Shown: positions 51,785-61,294, numbered from the stretch's first letter. The stretch is 64,000 nucleotides of DNA from JBFHIJ01 sp963678775 (GCA_963678775.2 CAXXGR010000003.1:1-64000); one strand, 5' to 3'. Numbers and translations are program-made. The notes: generated by a model from the sequence alone, not told the origin.

Positions 51785-52750
51785 TTATACCTGTAAGTAC
51801 AGATAATAAACATAGGCTATGTATATTGAAAGTAAGAATGCTCCTTTTAGCCTGCCAATCTGCATGCCTATCCTTGCTAATGGGAAAATCAGAACAGCTA
51901 TACCTATCATTATTGATACATCTATATAGCTAATATCAGTGGTTGGTATTTCGTGAGCCAGCGAAGCAAGTCCTAATACAAACAGAATATTAAATATATT
52001 TGATCCTATGGCATTACCAATTGAAATATCTCCCTCATCTTTAATTGATGCCACTAAAGAAGTAGCAAGCTCAGGCAGGCTTGTACCTAATGCTACAATG
52101 CTCAAACCTATTATTGCTGTCGAAACTCCAAGCATACTTGCTATGCCGATAGCACCATCCACAAATACATTTGCTCCTACTACTAAACCACTTATGCCGA
52201 GAACAATCATTATATAATCTACAATGGGCTTGCGTTTTTCGGGTTTGATGTCGCTTTCTATTTCTTCTATCAACTGAGGATTTTTATCTGTCATAGCCCG
52301 CTTTATAGTTAAGATAGTATATGTAATAATGCCTGCCGTCAAAACAACACCGTCAATAAAGGTAATACTGCCGTCTGCAATAATTACAACCAATAGTACA
52401 GAAACGGCTATCATAACAAGTAAATCAAATTTAATAAGCTGAATATTCACTTTTATAGGCCTAATCATTGCTGCCACACCTATTATCAGAGCGATATTAC
52501 ATATATTTGAACCTATCACATTCCCTATCGCTATATCTGCATTCCCTTCCAAACCAGCCGTAAAGCTCACCACCAGCTCAGGGCTGCTTGTGCCAAATGC
52601 TACAATCGTCAATCCCACTACCAAAGCAGATAGTCCGGTTCGTAAAGCCACAGACGCTGAACCTCTGACCAGGCCTTCGGCTCCAAAAAACAATAAAGTA
52701 CTGCCTAAAAGCAAGTACAACAGTGACTCCATCAGAGTTAGTTCGCTCAT
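51785..52750 (-). CDS. Calcium/sodium antiporter family protein (YrbG-like)
   Basis: Inner-membrane cation exchanger of the CaCA family with about ten helices and two inverted alpha repeats. The repeat signatures are GTSSPELVVS near residue 54 and GTSLPELATS near residue 217; GNVIGSNICNIALIIG and GNAIGSNIFNILFVLG follow each. At 321 residues it has the usual bacterial length. It starts 9 bp after the Ste24-like protease gene on the same strand. The ion preference is inferred. Confidence 0.93.
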   Translation of the reverse strand: MSELTLMESLLYLLLGSTLLFFGAEGLVRGSASVALRTGLSALVVGLTIVAFGTSSPELVVSFTAGLEGNADIAIGNVIGSNICNIALIIGVAAMIRPIKVNIQLIKFDLLVMIAVSVLLVVIIADGSITFIDGVVLTAGIITYTILTIKRAMTDKNPQLIEEIESDIKPEKRKPIVDYIMIVLGISGLVVGANVFVDGAIGIASMLGVSTAIIGLSIVALGTSLPELATSLVASIKDEGDISIGNAIGSNIFNILFVLGLASLAHEIPTTDISYIDVSIMIGIAVLIFPLARIGMQIGRLKGAFLLSIYIAYVYYLYLQV

Positions 52751-52759
52751 TTTCCCCTC

Positions 52760-53998
52760 TTAGATAGATTTTATCGCTCTGATTCTATCAAGAACCGGAG
52801 GATGTGAATAATTCATAAAAACAAAAAACTTATGTGGTGTCAAGTTTGATAAGTTATGTTCCGATAGTTTTTTAAGTGCATTTATCATATCGTCTTTATT
52901 TCCCGTAGTCTCTGCAGCATATCTATCAGCTTCATATTCATTTTTTCTGGAAAAGACATTCATGACCACTGATAAGATATTTTCTATTGGAGAAAACAAA
53001 AGACTGAAGAAAATCAAACCTGTATGCAGACCGATATTATCAACATAAAAAGCATCAAAAAGTGACTGATTGCTTAAGAACAGTGACATTATATAAAATA
53101 AAGCACCTGTATGCAATACGCTTATTACCATGCTCTTTATGATATGTTTCTTTTTGAAGTGACCTATTTCATGAGCCAATATAGCAACTAATTCGCCTGT
53201 GCTGTGCTTTTCTATTAAAGTGTCAAAGAGGGCAATTCGTTTGTTTTTGCCAAATCCTGTGAAAAAAGCGTTAGACTTAGCAGACCTTTTCGAGCCATCC
53301 ATCACAAATAGATATTTCAATGAATAATCCACTTTATTAGCATATTTGAATATCTCTTCTTTTAACTCGCCATCTTCAAGCGGAGTAAATTTATTGAATA
53401 ATGGCATAATCCATGTAGGGGCTACAAACTGCAAAGCAAAACTTATTAGCGTAACTCCGACCCAGCCATAAAGCCATGACCACTCACCGAAGGAGTGTAA
53501 TAAATAAAGCAAACCGGCGAGTACCGGCAGACCGATGAGAGCACCAAGTAGAATAGACTTTACTCTATCCATAATAAAAGTAGCAGACGTAGTTTTATTA
53601 AACCCGTACTTCTCTTCTATAACAAAGGTACTGTAAATACTGAAAGGCATACCCAAAATGCTTTGAGCTACTAATAAGCCGGACATATATAAAACACCCT
53701 GATAAATATAATTATCAGTGACTGATCTTACTAATACATCCGCATAGTTAAAGCCTCCTGCAAACCAGAACACAAGCAAGAGCAACAAAGAAAAAGTCGA
53801 TGAAATCAGACCAAAACGAGTCCTCTCTTTCAAATATTCCTGTGACTTTATATATTTCTCTTCTGAGTAGACTCCTTGGAATTCCTCAGGTAGCTCTTTT
53901 TGTAAGTTCTTTATATTCAGATAATCTGCTACAAAATCTAATACTGTGCTAATCAATATAGTTATCAGTATAATCCATGCGTAAATATTTAGTTCCAT
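52760..53998 (-). CDS. M48-family membrane metalloprotease (Ste24/CAAX protease-like)
   Basis: Integral membrane zinc protease of 412 residues. The N-terminal extension with several helices (residues 1-200) matches Ste24-type M48A enzymes. The zinc site is HEIGH in AILAHEIGHFKKKH near residue 281, and the third ligand lies in EYEADRYAAE near residue 358. GFGKNKRIALFDTLIEK precedes the site, as in this family. Bacteria lack CAAX prenylation, so membrane-protein quality control is the likelier role. It is the first gene of a unit with the exchanger. Confidence 0.92.
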   Translation of the reverse strand: MELNIYAWIILITILISTVLDFVADYLNIKNLQKELPEEFQGVYSEEKYIKSQEYLKERTRFGLISSTFSLLLLLVFWFAGGFNYADVLVRSVTDNYIYQGVLYMSGLLVAQSILGMPFSIYSTFVIEEKYGFNKTTSATFIMDRVKSILLGALIGLPVLAGLLYLLHSFGEWSWLYGWVGVTLISFALQFVAPTWIMPLFNKFTPLEDGELKEEIFKYANKVDYSLKYLFVMDGSKRSAKSNAFFTGFGKNKRIALFDTLIEKHSTGELVAILAHEIGHFKKKHIIKSMVISVLHTGALFYIMSLFLSNQSLFDAFYVDNIGLHTGLIFFSLLFSPIENILSVVMNVFSRKNEYEADRYAAETTGNKDDMINALKKLSEHNLSNLTPHKFFVFMNYSHPPVLDRIRAIKSI

Positions 53999-54143
53999 CT
54001 ATCAAATATAACTATTAATTATAAACAATCTCAGAATTTAAATATACAACTTTCGGAATAGATTTTACAACTCTATTCAAATTCATATTGTAACCTTTTT
54101 GCTCCTCAAAGCGTCTATGTTATATGTTAAATATGGAGTTCAA

Positions 54144-54728
54144 ATGTTAAAGTTAATCTTAATCGCTGCAGTGGTGCTGCTTGTGTCTTGTGCTGAAGAC
54201 TCACCGCAATCACCATTGATTTCTATTGAACAAAAAGGCTTATTATTAGAACTTTCTACGAATAAGTCAGAAATTAGTTTAGAGGAATTACCCGAATTTA
54301 CTCTAAAGATGATCAACACAACCGACAGCAACTTAGTGCTGCCTTTGTTCCTTGATGGGTCTACCAATTCCTTGCGGTACCCATACACTTATTTTCAAGT
54401 CAACGGCAAGAAAGTAGAGACTTCGGAGATTACTAAAGCAGGAGATGGTGAATTAGAACCGCTAAGTCCAAACAACTTCCTTACGCTAAGAGAGGGAGAA
54501 ATGTATATGCCCGACATGCATAGCCTGCAAAGCACACTTAAAGAGGCGATGTCTAAAAATGGTGTATATCACATTAGCTTTGTCTACTGCTTAGAGTCAG
54601 ATAACATCAATGATTGGGGCTTTAATGATGACAATGACCGTACCAATGCTTCTACTCGATATCTATTTGAAAGAGTACCCAAAGAAACTTTTGCCAGTAA
54701 TGTTATCTCTATTTCTGTTGTTCAATAA
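54144..54728 (+). CDS. Lipoprotein of unknown function
   Basis: A 194-residue lipoprotein with signal MLKLILIAAVVLLVSC and an acidic +2 region (CAEDSPQ). The mature part contains a beta-sandwich-like run (EISLEELPEFTLKMINTTD) resembling intracellular proteinase-inhibitor/BsuPI-type folds seen in exported proteins, but the match is weak. The ATG 54144 is preceded by GGAG; the frame is open to 54099. It is monocistronic with its own terminator. Confidence 0.62.
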   Translation: MLKLILIAAVVLLVSCAEDSPQSPLISIEQKGLLLELSTNKSEISLEELPEFTLKMINTTDSNLVLPLFLDGSTNSLRYPYTYFQVNGKKVETSEITKAGDGELEPLSPNNFLTLREGEMYMPDMHSLQSTLKEAMSKNGVYHISFVYCLESDNINDWGFNDDNDRTNASTRYLFERVPKETFASNVISISVVQ

Positions 54729-54775
54729 AAATATTTCAACCCGGAAGACTTTATTCAGTTTAAAAATATTATATA

Positions 54776-54808
54776 GAGGCGCAAGTGATTGCGTCTTTAT
54801 GTTTTTTT
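54776..54808 (+). terminator. Terminator after the first lipoprotein gene
   Basis: Stem AGGCGCAA / TTGCGTCT with one G-U pair, followed by TTATGTTTTTTT. Confidence 0.65.
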
Positions 54809-54909
54809 ATAGATAAATTCAACAATATTTTCATTACTCCTCTAACAAACTGCTAAAAATTCCGTATCATATCTTATCAAATCTCTCTAATAATTGAAAG
54901 TAGGTGATT

Positions 54910-55464
54910 ATGCGTTATTTTTACATCTTACTTCTGTCTATAGTAGTAGCCTCTTGTGCTTCGCCTTATTATGAAGTGTTTGAAGTGCACACTCCTTGCG
55001 ATAAGTATACGGATAACTATATTTTTGATAAACTAAGAAAAGTTTTAATCAGAGAAGATTTTGTTGTTACAGATCTTGATTATAGCGTAGGCCTTATGGT
55101 AGCAGAGTCCGAACCGGAGTTTGGCAATCATGCTTACAGAAGTTACCGTAAGCAATGGAAATTTATGATTGACGGCAATGGGACTATAGTCGCAAAAGCC
55201 CGAATAATCGAGACTCACACTAACGACCACGGACTAATTGTCTACGAACAGTCATACTACATGGGCGAAAACACGCACCCTGAAAATTACTGGTACTGGG
55301 GAGTAAGAAATGCGATGGAGAATATCTGCGGAAACTCATCACAGTCTTTCTCTTTTAATAGAGCCTCAGCTGTAGTCGGTGAAAATGAGGAACTGACTGC
55401 CTCATTCATTTTAGGCATCACCTCAGTAGCTATTCAGGCAGCCATTGAAGCCAACGATGATTAG
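54910..55464 (+). CDS. Lipoprotein of unknown function
   Basis: A lipoprotein of about 184 residues with signal MRYFYILLLSIVVASC and lipobox VASC. The mature part includes an alpha/beta stretch (YIFDKLRKVLIREDFVVTDL) followed by strands, with paired-cysteine positions at TPCDKY and NICGNS. I do not recognise the family. ATG 54910 is used; the GTG at 54904 is 6 nt upstream in frame. A perfect palindrome follows the stop. Confidence 0.62.
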   Translation: MRYFYILLLSIVVASCASPYYEVFEVHTPCDKYTDNYIFDKLRKVLIREDFVVTDLDYSVGLMVAESEPEFGNHAYRSYRKQWKFMIDGNGTIVAKARIIETHTNDHGLIVYEQSYYMGENTHPENYWYWGVRNAMENICGNSSQSFSFNRASAVVGENEELTASFILGITSVAIQAAIEANDD

Positions 55465-55492
55465 AGTACATAAAAGAATACACATAAATCGC

Positions 55493-55526
55493 AATGTAGA
55501 GCAAATTCATGAATTTGCTCTACATT
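55493..55526. terminator. 34-bp perfect palindrome, probable bidirectional terminator
   Basis: The two 17-bp halves (the left half is AATGTAGAGCAAATTCA) are exact reverse complements with no unpaired centre. It sits between a plus-strand gene ending at 55464 and a minus-strand gene ending at 55561. There is no long T run, so termination is inferred from position. Confidence 0.6.
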
Positions 55527-55560
55527 AGACATTATTCAAATATCCCGGTACTATCTTTCA

Positions 55561-56097
55561 TTAGTTAGCTTCTTTGACTCCACCTATTTTATACTCATTG
55601 TGATTTGCATCATCAGGTATTACCAATTTATCTTTATATATACTTTTTGTAATCTCATTGAATACAGCATAAACAAGTGCAGCAAATATATAAGTCGTGC
55701 TATTAAAAAACGGGAAAATGTCTGTCATTCCGATTGAAAATAAGCCTAAGTTTATTGAATAAACTAGATCCACACCATTATTTAAATAGAATCCCAAAGT
55801 TGCGGCGCTAATATCTAATACAGTTAAAATAGACCACGCAACTAACACTGATGATAAAAATGAGAGCTTTGGTACTTTTCTTTTATCATATTCCCAATAT
55901 TTAAAAGGTAAGTACATATAAATTGGAATGCCAATTAAAAAAGGTACCGCTATAGCTAAGGTAACTAAAGGATGTAATCCAAATCGTGTTGCAAAAAAAA
56001 CGGCAACCATCGACAATCCACTAAAAACAGCTATAAGGACTTCATATAAGTTTTTCTTGTCTTTTGTCATTACAATACTTAGTCCTCTTTTCTTCAT
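55561..56097 (-). CDS. Four-helix membrane protein of unknown function
   Basis: A 178-residue integral membrane protein. Hydrophobic helices occur at about residues 18-36, 43-62, 82-103 and 137-152, with charged loops (KYWEYDKRKVPK). The C-terminal tail is hydrophilic. No family signature is recognised. It stands alone, convergent with a lipoprotein gene. ATG 56097 is used; ATG 56070 is an alternative. Confidence 0.6.
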   Translation of the reverse strand: MKKRGLSIVMTKDKKNLYEVLIAVFSGLSMVAVFFATRFGLHPLVTLAIAVPFLIGIPIYMYLPFKYWEYDKRKVPKLSFLSSVLVAWSILTVLDISAATLGFYLNNGVDLVYSINLGLFSIGMTDIFPFFNSTTYIFAALVYAVFNEITKSIYKDKLVIPDDANHNEYKIGGVKEAN

Positions 56098-56229
56098 TAG
56101 TTAGATTTTAATAGATACTATACTAACAAATATACATCAATTTTCAGTGTTTTTGAAATATATTGCATAGATTTTAGCGGTTGGTTTGCATAAACTACTA
56201 TAATAACAATCGAGCGAAAGGATAATGAA

Positions 56230-56275
56230 AAGGACTCAGTCCAGTGAAATTCCGAACTCAGTCCTAATTTTTTTG
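56230..56275. terminator. Terminator-like hairpin between two minus-strand genes
   Basis: AGGACT (56231-56236) pairs with AGTCCT (56260-56265), then one mismatch and three more pairs inward. T tracts flank it, strongest on the plus strand (TTTTTTT) and weaker for the threonine dehydrogenase transcript. Confidence 0.5.
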
Positions 56276-56343
56276 AGCTGTCCAATTTTTGGAGGTACTG
56301 CACTTATACTGCGGCGTTTTTTATACATCTGAAAAAGCTTAGA

Positions 56344-57321
56344 TTATATCAAGCCTTTTGCATGCTTTTCTTCCAATTTTTCAAGCATATCTTTAGTCAT
56401 GCTTGCCAGATCATAAGCCGGATTCCAGTTCCACTCTTCGCGAGCAGCAGAATCATCGATTGTCCAAGGCCAAGAGTCTGCAATAGCCTGCCTGTAATCA
56501 GTTTTGTAAGTGATTTCAAAATCAGGTTTATGCTTCTTGATTTCCTCTGCTAACTGTTGAGGATTAAAACTAATTGCAGCAACGTTGAAATCACTGTGGT
56601 GCTTTAAGTTGTCAAAATCAGCTTCAGCCAGATCTATTGTAGCTTTGATGCAGTCAGGCATATACATCATTGGAAGCATTGTTTCTTCTGAAAGGAAGCA
56701 TTCGTATTTGCCTTTTTTAACTGCATCGTAGAATATTTCTACTGCGTAGTCAGTTGTTCCGCCACCTGGTAGAGTTTCATGAGAGATGATACCCGGATAG
56801 CGAAGACCTCGGCAGTCCAAACCATATTTTTGTACGTAGTAGTCGCAAAGTCTTTCGCCTGCCACTTTAGTCACGCCATACATAGAAGTTGGTTTTAAAA
56901 CGCTGTCCTGAGGAACATTTTCTTTCGGCACACCTTCGCCCCAAACAGCCATAGAGCTAGGAATAATGATTCTGTTCAAGCCATATTTACGACCTAAATC
57001 AAGAATATTCATAGAACCATTCATGTTTACATTCCAGCAAAGATGAGGGTCTTTTTCGCCCACACCGGAAAGTATAGCTGCTAAGTGAAAAACAGAATCA
57101 ATATCATATTTAATAATAACTTGGCGAATGCTGTCTATGTTCAATACATCAATCTGCTCGAAAGGACCGGACTCTGCAATTGCTTTAGTAGGAGTTGGTC
57201 TCAAGTCAGAAGCAATGACATTTTCACCGCCATATTTTTTACGAAGCTCTAAAACTAATTCGCTACCGATCTGACCTAAAGCGCCGGTAACAAGAATTTT
57301 CTTCATACCTTCTTTTTTCAT
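56344..57321 (-). CDS. L-threonine 3-dehydrogenase, SDR type (probable)
   Basis: Extended short-chain dehydrogenase of 325 residues. VTGALGQIGSELVLEL is the NAD-binding motif, and the catalytic YxxxK is YGVTK near residue 148. The segments RYPGIISHETLPGGGTTDYA and YECFLSEETMLPMMY are hallmarks of the short-chain L-threonine dehydrogenases known from Flavobacterium and related bacteria, which oxidise threonine to 2-amino-3-oxobutyrate. The enzyme is distinct from zinc-dependent Tdh. The glycine-forming ligase partner is not in the window. Confidence 0.88.
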   Translation of the reverse strand: MKKEGMKKILVTGALGQIGSELVLELRKKYGGENVIASDLRPTPTKAIAESGPFEQIDVLNIDSIRQVIIKYDIDSVFHLAAILSGVGEKDPHLCWNVNMNGSMNILDLGRKYGLNRIIIPSSMAVWGEGVPKENVPQDSVLKPTSMYGVTKVAGERLCDYYVQKYGLDCRGLRYPGIISHETLPGGGTTDYAVEIFYDAVKKGKYECFLSEETMLPMMYMPDCIKATIDLAEADFDNLKHHSDFNVAAISFNPQQLAEEIKKHKPDFEITYKTDYRQAIADSWPWTIDDSAAREEWNWNPAYDLASMTKDMLEKLEEKHAKGLI

Positions 57322-57420
57322 TGTTCGAATCCCAATAAGAATTTACAGGTAAATAGTTGCTTACAAAAATAATTAAACAACTTGAAATAGCAAGAAAACT
57401 TATGTTCATTAGAAAATAAG

Positions 57421-57789
57421 TTAAAATGGAGACAGTGCATTTTCTAAATGTTCAATAGCATGTGGCGTTTTTCGCATGTCTATAGTAATCACATCAAATC
57501 TGCATTCTACATCATTAATTTTATTTACATAGAGATAGCCTTCAGCAGCACGCTGCCATGATTTCTGCTTGCGTGGAGTGATAGAAAGCAGTGGATCTCC
57601 ATATTCATAAGACTCGCGTGCTTTTACTTCTACAAATACCAATACTTCACCATACTTACAGATAATATCTATTTCGCCATGTTTACCAAAATGAAAATTT
57701 TTTTTGATTATTTGATATCCTTTGCCTGCTAAATATTCAGCAGCTTCTTTCTCCCCTACTTTGCCTTTCTTTCTGTTGTCCTCTTGCAT
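57421..57789 (-). CDS. YraN-family (UPF0102) nuclease-fold protein
   Basis: A 122-residue protein with a restriction-endonuclease-like fold. The signature is KKGKVGEKEAAEYLAGKGYQ, then HGEIDIICKYGEVLVFVEVK, which holds the D and ExK of the PD-(D/E)xK pattern. Family members are widespread and of uncertain function, with links to DNA repair. It stands alone. Confidence 0.93.
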   Translation of the reverse strand: MQEDNRKKGKVGEKEAAEYLAGKGYQIIKKNFHFGKHGEIDIICKYGEVLVFVEVKARESYEYGDPLLSITPRKQKSWQRAAEGYLYVNKINDVECRFDVITIDMRKTPHAIEHLENALSPF

Positions 57790-57960
57790 TGCAACTCCGC
57801 AATAAGAATAATTTGTTTCTATAAGTTAATAGAAACAAATAATAAGTGCAAAGTTTTTTTATTGGGGGAGAGTTGCAAGTATAAAATAATCTCATTGAAT
57901 TCAGTTTTTTTAAGAATAGTATTTCTCACTTTTGTAGTATCGATGACTGCATAATTCAAA

Positions 57961-58009
57961 AAACCCTCACTCTGAATACTGCTGAGCAATGTTCATAAGT
58001 GAGGGGTTT
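57961..58009 (-). terminator. Terminator of the TPR protein gene
   Basis: AAACCCTCACT pairs with AGTGAGGGGTTT with one bulged G and a long loop. On the minus strand the A tract at the left becomes a U tract directly after the gene. Confidence 0.6.
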
Positions 58010-58031
58010 ATTCAAATTTATATCTATTTCG

Positions 58032-59483
58032 TTATTCTGTTTCTTCTTCGTCGCTTAAGTTATCCATAATTTGTATAAGCATTTTTTCCAATGCTTCACT
58101 TTCTATGCCTTCTTCCAGGAGCTCTTCTGTAATAAGTCCTAAAACAGTATAATCCAACTCACATGCCTCAGTAAAGAAATTTATAGCATTTTCTTCCTTT
58201 TTCCTCTGGAGTTCTATTTTACCAAGGAAGTAGTAAGATTCTGCATGCTCCGGTCTAAGTCTGATAGTTTTATTAAATCCGGTCTCTGCTTTTTTGAGAT
58301 ATTTCAATTCGTAAGAAGTCTTAGCAAACTCGAACCAGCAATCCGCATTAAGAGGATTAACTTCTGTCGCTTTTTGGTAAGTCTTCCACGCTTTTTTTAC
58401 TTCATCATTATTATAATAAGCATCACCCAAAGAGTATAATACTTCAAAGCTATACGGATTTAAATCCAAAGCTTTATTGTAATCGGCGATAGCTTTTTCA
58501 AATTCGTCAATTGCATCATAGCAGATTGCTCTTCCAAAGTGCGAGGAGCTTTTTTTAGGGCTTTTTGTAAGTATTTGGGTAAACATCTCGATAGCAGCAA
58601 TATAATTGCCTGAGTCGCCCAAGGCGCTTGCTAAAAACTGTTTTGCATCCAAGTCGTTAGGGTTTATTGCCAAAGCTCTTCTAAAGCAGTCGATTGCATC
58701 ATCGAGTTGTTCCATGCTCATGAGTGCGTGACCTTTATTTACCCACGCATCAGCGAAATCTTCTTCGATAACAACTGCAAAGTCGAAAGCTTTTATAGCT
58801 TCTTCAAATTTATTTGTATGGTTAAGCAGTAAGCCACAGTTATACCATAAATCACTGTCAAATGGATTTTCGTCTACTGCTTTTTGGTAAAACTCAAGAG
58901 ATTTCTCAAATTCGCCAATGCAGTTATAGGAATAAGCAATTTCCTGGAATATATCTTTCACATAATCTTTCGAATCAGCCAGATAGAGAAATATCTCTAT
59001 AGCTTGCTTATGGAATTCATTTTGCTGCAGGATAGTTGCTTTAGAGAACATAGCCTCTTCGTTGCCTGAGTTATACTCTAACACAGTATTTACTATCTCA
59101 AGAGCTTCCTCATTTTTACCCAGCGAATCCAGCACAGCAGCTTTATGAACCAGCATATCCTGATCCATAGGGTCAAATGTCAAAGCTTTATCGATATTTT
59201 CTAAAGCTTGACTAAACTCAGACATACCTGCAAGACAGATAGATTTTTTGAACCAAGGATCGGAAGAGAACTGATTATATTCCAATAGATAATTAACAAA
59301 TGGCAAAGCATCAGTATAATTTTCCTTGGAAAGGCAGTAATCCACCATTTTGTCAAGAGTATCAGGATCAGGCAGTTCCGAAAACTCTAACTTGCGTTTT
59401 CGCATATTTTTTTTGTAGAAACGGATTTTCTCATCCATCTCTTCGTTGAATTCATTAAATTCAAAGTCATCAAATCCAGTCAT
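58032..59483 (-). CDS. Tetratricopeptide repeat protein
   Basis: A 483-residue cytoplasmic protein composed of about 12 to 13 tandem TPR units of 34 residues. Examples are FSQALENIDKALTFDPMDQD, FEEAIKAFDFAVVIEEDFAD and FEKAIADYNKALDLNPYSFE. The N-terminus is acidic (FDDFEFNEFNEEMDE), and no signal peptide is present. The ATG 59483 has AGGTG upstream; the GTG at 59492 is 9 nt upstream. TPR proteins act as scaffolds; the partners are unknown. Confidence 0.9.
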   Translation of the reverse strand: MTGFDDFEFNEFNEEMDEKIRFYKKNMRKRKLEFSELPDPDTLDKMVDYCLSKENYTDALPFVNYLLEYNQFSSDPWFKKSICLAGMSEFSQALENIDKALTFDPMDQDMLVHKAAVLDSLGKNEEALEIVNTVLEYNSGNEEAMFSKATILQQNEFHKQAIEIFLYLADSKDYVKDIFQEIAYSYNCIGEFEKSLEFYQKAVDENPFDSDLWYNCGLLLNHTNKFEEAIKAFDFAVVIEEDFADAWVNKGHALMSMEQLDDAIDCFRRALAINPNDLDAKQFLASALGDSGNYIAAIEMFTQILTKSPKKSSSHFGRAICYDAIDEFEKAIADYNKALDLNPYSFEVLYSLGDAYYNNDEVKKAWKTYQKATEVNPLNADCWFEFAKTSYELKYLKKAETGFNKTIRLRPEHAESYYFLGKIELQRKKEENAINFFTEACELDYTVLGLITEELLEEGIESEALEKMLIQIMDNLSDEEETE

Positions 59484-59816
59484 TCCTGACACCTAATTTT
59501 GTTTTTCGACAGCACACAATAGCAAATTGCAAAAAGGAAATAGAAGAACAAGCAAATTTTGCATTAAGTTATTCTAATCACTTAACCGAACATAGTTCAA
59601 TATTTCAAATAATACATTTTTAGTAACATCGTATTTTGTAATATTTATTCAATCAAATATCAGCAAATAAGAATTAAGTGTTTAAATTGTAAACATATCC
59701 GTATTTTTGCTTATTGCTTCTTACAGTATAGACACAAAAAATTTGATAAAGTTACATAAAAAAACAGTGGCTTATATAAACCACTGTTTTAATAAAGACT
59801 TATATTATAATAATAT
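59484..59816. other. Intergenic region between yicC and the TPR gene
   Basis: About 330 bp, very AT-rich. The right-facing end holds the yicC terminator at 59758-59793. The remainder must contain the minus-strand TPR promoter; I see no perfect TAnnTTTG on that strand, no RNA gene and no convincing short ORF. Confidence 0.4.
59758..59793 (-). terminator. Terminator of the minus-strand yicC operon
   Basis: Perfect 10-bp stem AAAACAGTGG / CCACTGTTTT with a 10-nt loop. A residues at its left give a U tract for the minus strand. Confidence 0.85.
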
Positions 59817-60692
59817 TTATTCTATGTTTTGAACTTGCTCTCTGATTCTTTCAAGTTCTTCTTTTACGCCAACCACTAACTGCGAAATATTAGCTTCATT
59901 GATTTTGGAGCCAATAGTATTAATTTCGCGGTGCATTTCCTGTAAAAGGAAGTTTATCTTACGACCTGTAGACTCTTTAGCTTTCATAGCATCAAGGAAA
60001 AACTTGATGTGAGAGTTAAGTCTAACAGTTTCTTCTGATACGTCCAATTTATCAGCAAGCACTACTATTTCCATTTGTAGGCGTTGCTCATCTATTTCAT
60101 CACTTTCAAAAAGCTGAGCGATGCGCTGGCGCAATCTGTCGCGTTCCTGAGGAACCCTTTCCAAAGCCATAGATTCGATTTTGTCTACAGTAGACTGAAT
60201 GCTTTTTATTCTTACATTCAAATCTTTAGCAATTTCTTTACCTTCTTTTTTGCGCATTTCATCTAAGTTTTTCAATGCTTCTCTCAAAGCTCTTTCAACT
60301 AATTTATATTGTTTTTCTTCATCCTCTGACGAGTCTTTCTGATAAAACAAATTTGAGAAATGAAGAACATGCTCCATTTTCACAGCTTCTCTGAGCTTCA
60401 AGCGTTTTTTTAGTTCAGTCATATCATTAAAGCAGCTTTCTGCTAAATCATGATTCATTACGAACTGCTTAGAAGCATCTACGAATTCGATGTTAACATT
60501 TACGTTCACGCTACCTCTATTTAAAATAGAGCGGACAGCTTCTCTGACTTGAAGCTCTTTGTGTTGTAAGTTTCTTGGCATTCTTGTACTTACTTCTAAG
60601 TATCTACCATTAAGGCTTTTTACCTCAACCGTTATCGAAACGCCATCTTCTGTTATTTCGGCTTTACTAAAGCCAGTCATGCTTTTAAACAT
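59817..60692 (-). CDS. YicC-family endoribonuclease-like protein
   Basis: A 291-residue protein. The family N-terminus is FKSMTGFSKAEITEDGVSIT, followed by SLNGRYLEVSTRMPRNLQ. The C-terminal DUF1732-type region has ETVRLNSHIKFFLDAMKAKE and GRKINFLLQEMHREINTIGS, which is conserved across bacteria. E. coli YicC is reported to cleave RNA. It lies 29 bp after the carbonic anhydrase gene, at the end of a run of four minus-strand genes. Confidence 0.93.
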   Translation of the reverse strand: MFKSMTGFSKAEITEDGVSITVEVKSLNGRYLEVSTRMPRNLQHKELQVREAVRSILNRGSVNVNVNIEFVDASKQFVMNHDLAESCFNDMTELKKRLKLREAVKMEHVLHFSNLFYQKDSSEDEEKQYKLVERALREALKNLDEMRKKEGKEIAKDLNVRIKSIQSTVDKIESMALERVPQERDRLRQRIAQLFESDEIDEQRLQMEIVVLADKLDVSEETVRLNSHIKFFLDAMKAKESTGRKINFLLQEMHREINTIGSKINEANISQLVVGVKEELERIREQVQNIE

Positions 60693-60721
60693 TGCTATTA
60701 CCTAATTATATAACATCTATT

Positions 60722-61270
60722 TTAATCTTGGGAAAGCTGCACGCGATAATCAGAAACATATTTCATATAGTTATAAGGTGTTTTGGACACTCTTTCGAGC
60801 TCTGTTTCTGTCAATTTACGAACAACTCTACCCGGTACACCGGCTACCAATACTCCCTCCGGTACTTCAAAACCTTCTTTTACCACCGTGCCGGCGGCAA
60901 TCAAAGAGTTTGAGTTTACAACTGCACCATCGAGAACAATAGCACCAATGCCGATTAAACAATTATTTTTTAAAGTGCAACCGTGTAATGAAACTGAATG
61001 AGCGATAGAGACATTTTCGCCGATAACAAGTGGGTGTTTACCGTTTGTTACGTGTAGCATACAATTATCTTGAATGTTAGAGCGATCTCCAATCGTGATA
61101 TAATGCACATCACCTCTGATTACTGTATTATACCATACTGAAACGTTTTCGCCAATTTGTACATCTCCGATAATTTTTACGCCCTCGCAAAGGAAAGCAC
61201 TATCGTGAATCTTAGGGAACATCCCTTTATAGCCAATCAAGCTTGCATTTTTTCCGGTTTCTAATTTCAT
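60722..61270 (-). CDS. Gamma-class carbonic anhydrase family protein
   Basis: A 182-residue left-handed beta-helix built of hexapeptide repeats (IIGDVQIGENVSVWYNTVIR; NCLIGIGAIVLDGAVV). The metal-binding histidines are those in KHPLVIGENVSIAHSVSLHG, which correspond to the three zinc ligands of Cam-like enzymes. RGDVHYITIGDRSNIQD is typical of this YrdA/CaiE/PaaY group. Some members lack anhydrase activity. It sits between the PQQ-like lipoprotein and yicC. Confidence 0.9.
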   Translation of the reverse strand: MKLETGKNASLIGYKGMFPKIHDSAFLCEGVKIIGDVQIGENVSVWYNTVIRGDVHYITIGDRSNIQDNCMLHVTNGKHPLVIGENVSIAHSVSLHGCTLKNNCLIGIGAIVLDGAVVNSNSLIAAGTVVKEGFEVPEGVLVAGVPGRVVRKLTETELERVSKTPYNYMKYVSDYRVQLSQD

Positions 61271-61294
61271 ATCTTCTTTGTCTTTCTGATTTTT

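Noticed and set aside
57323..57332. GTTCGAATCC resembling a tRNA T-loop
   Set aside because: The required upstream 60 nt are the coding start of the threonine dehydrogenase gene and cannot form D and anticodon arms.
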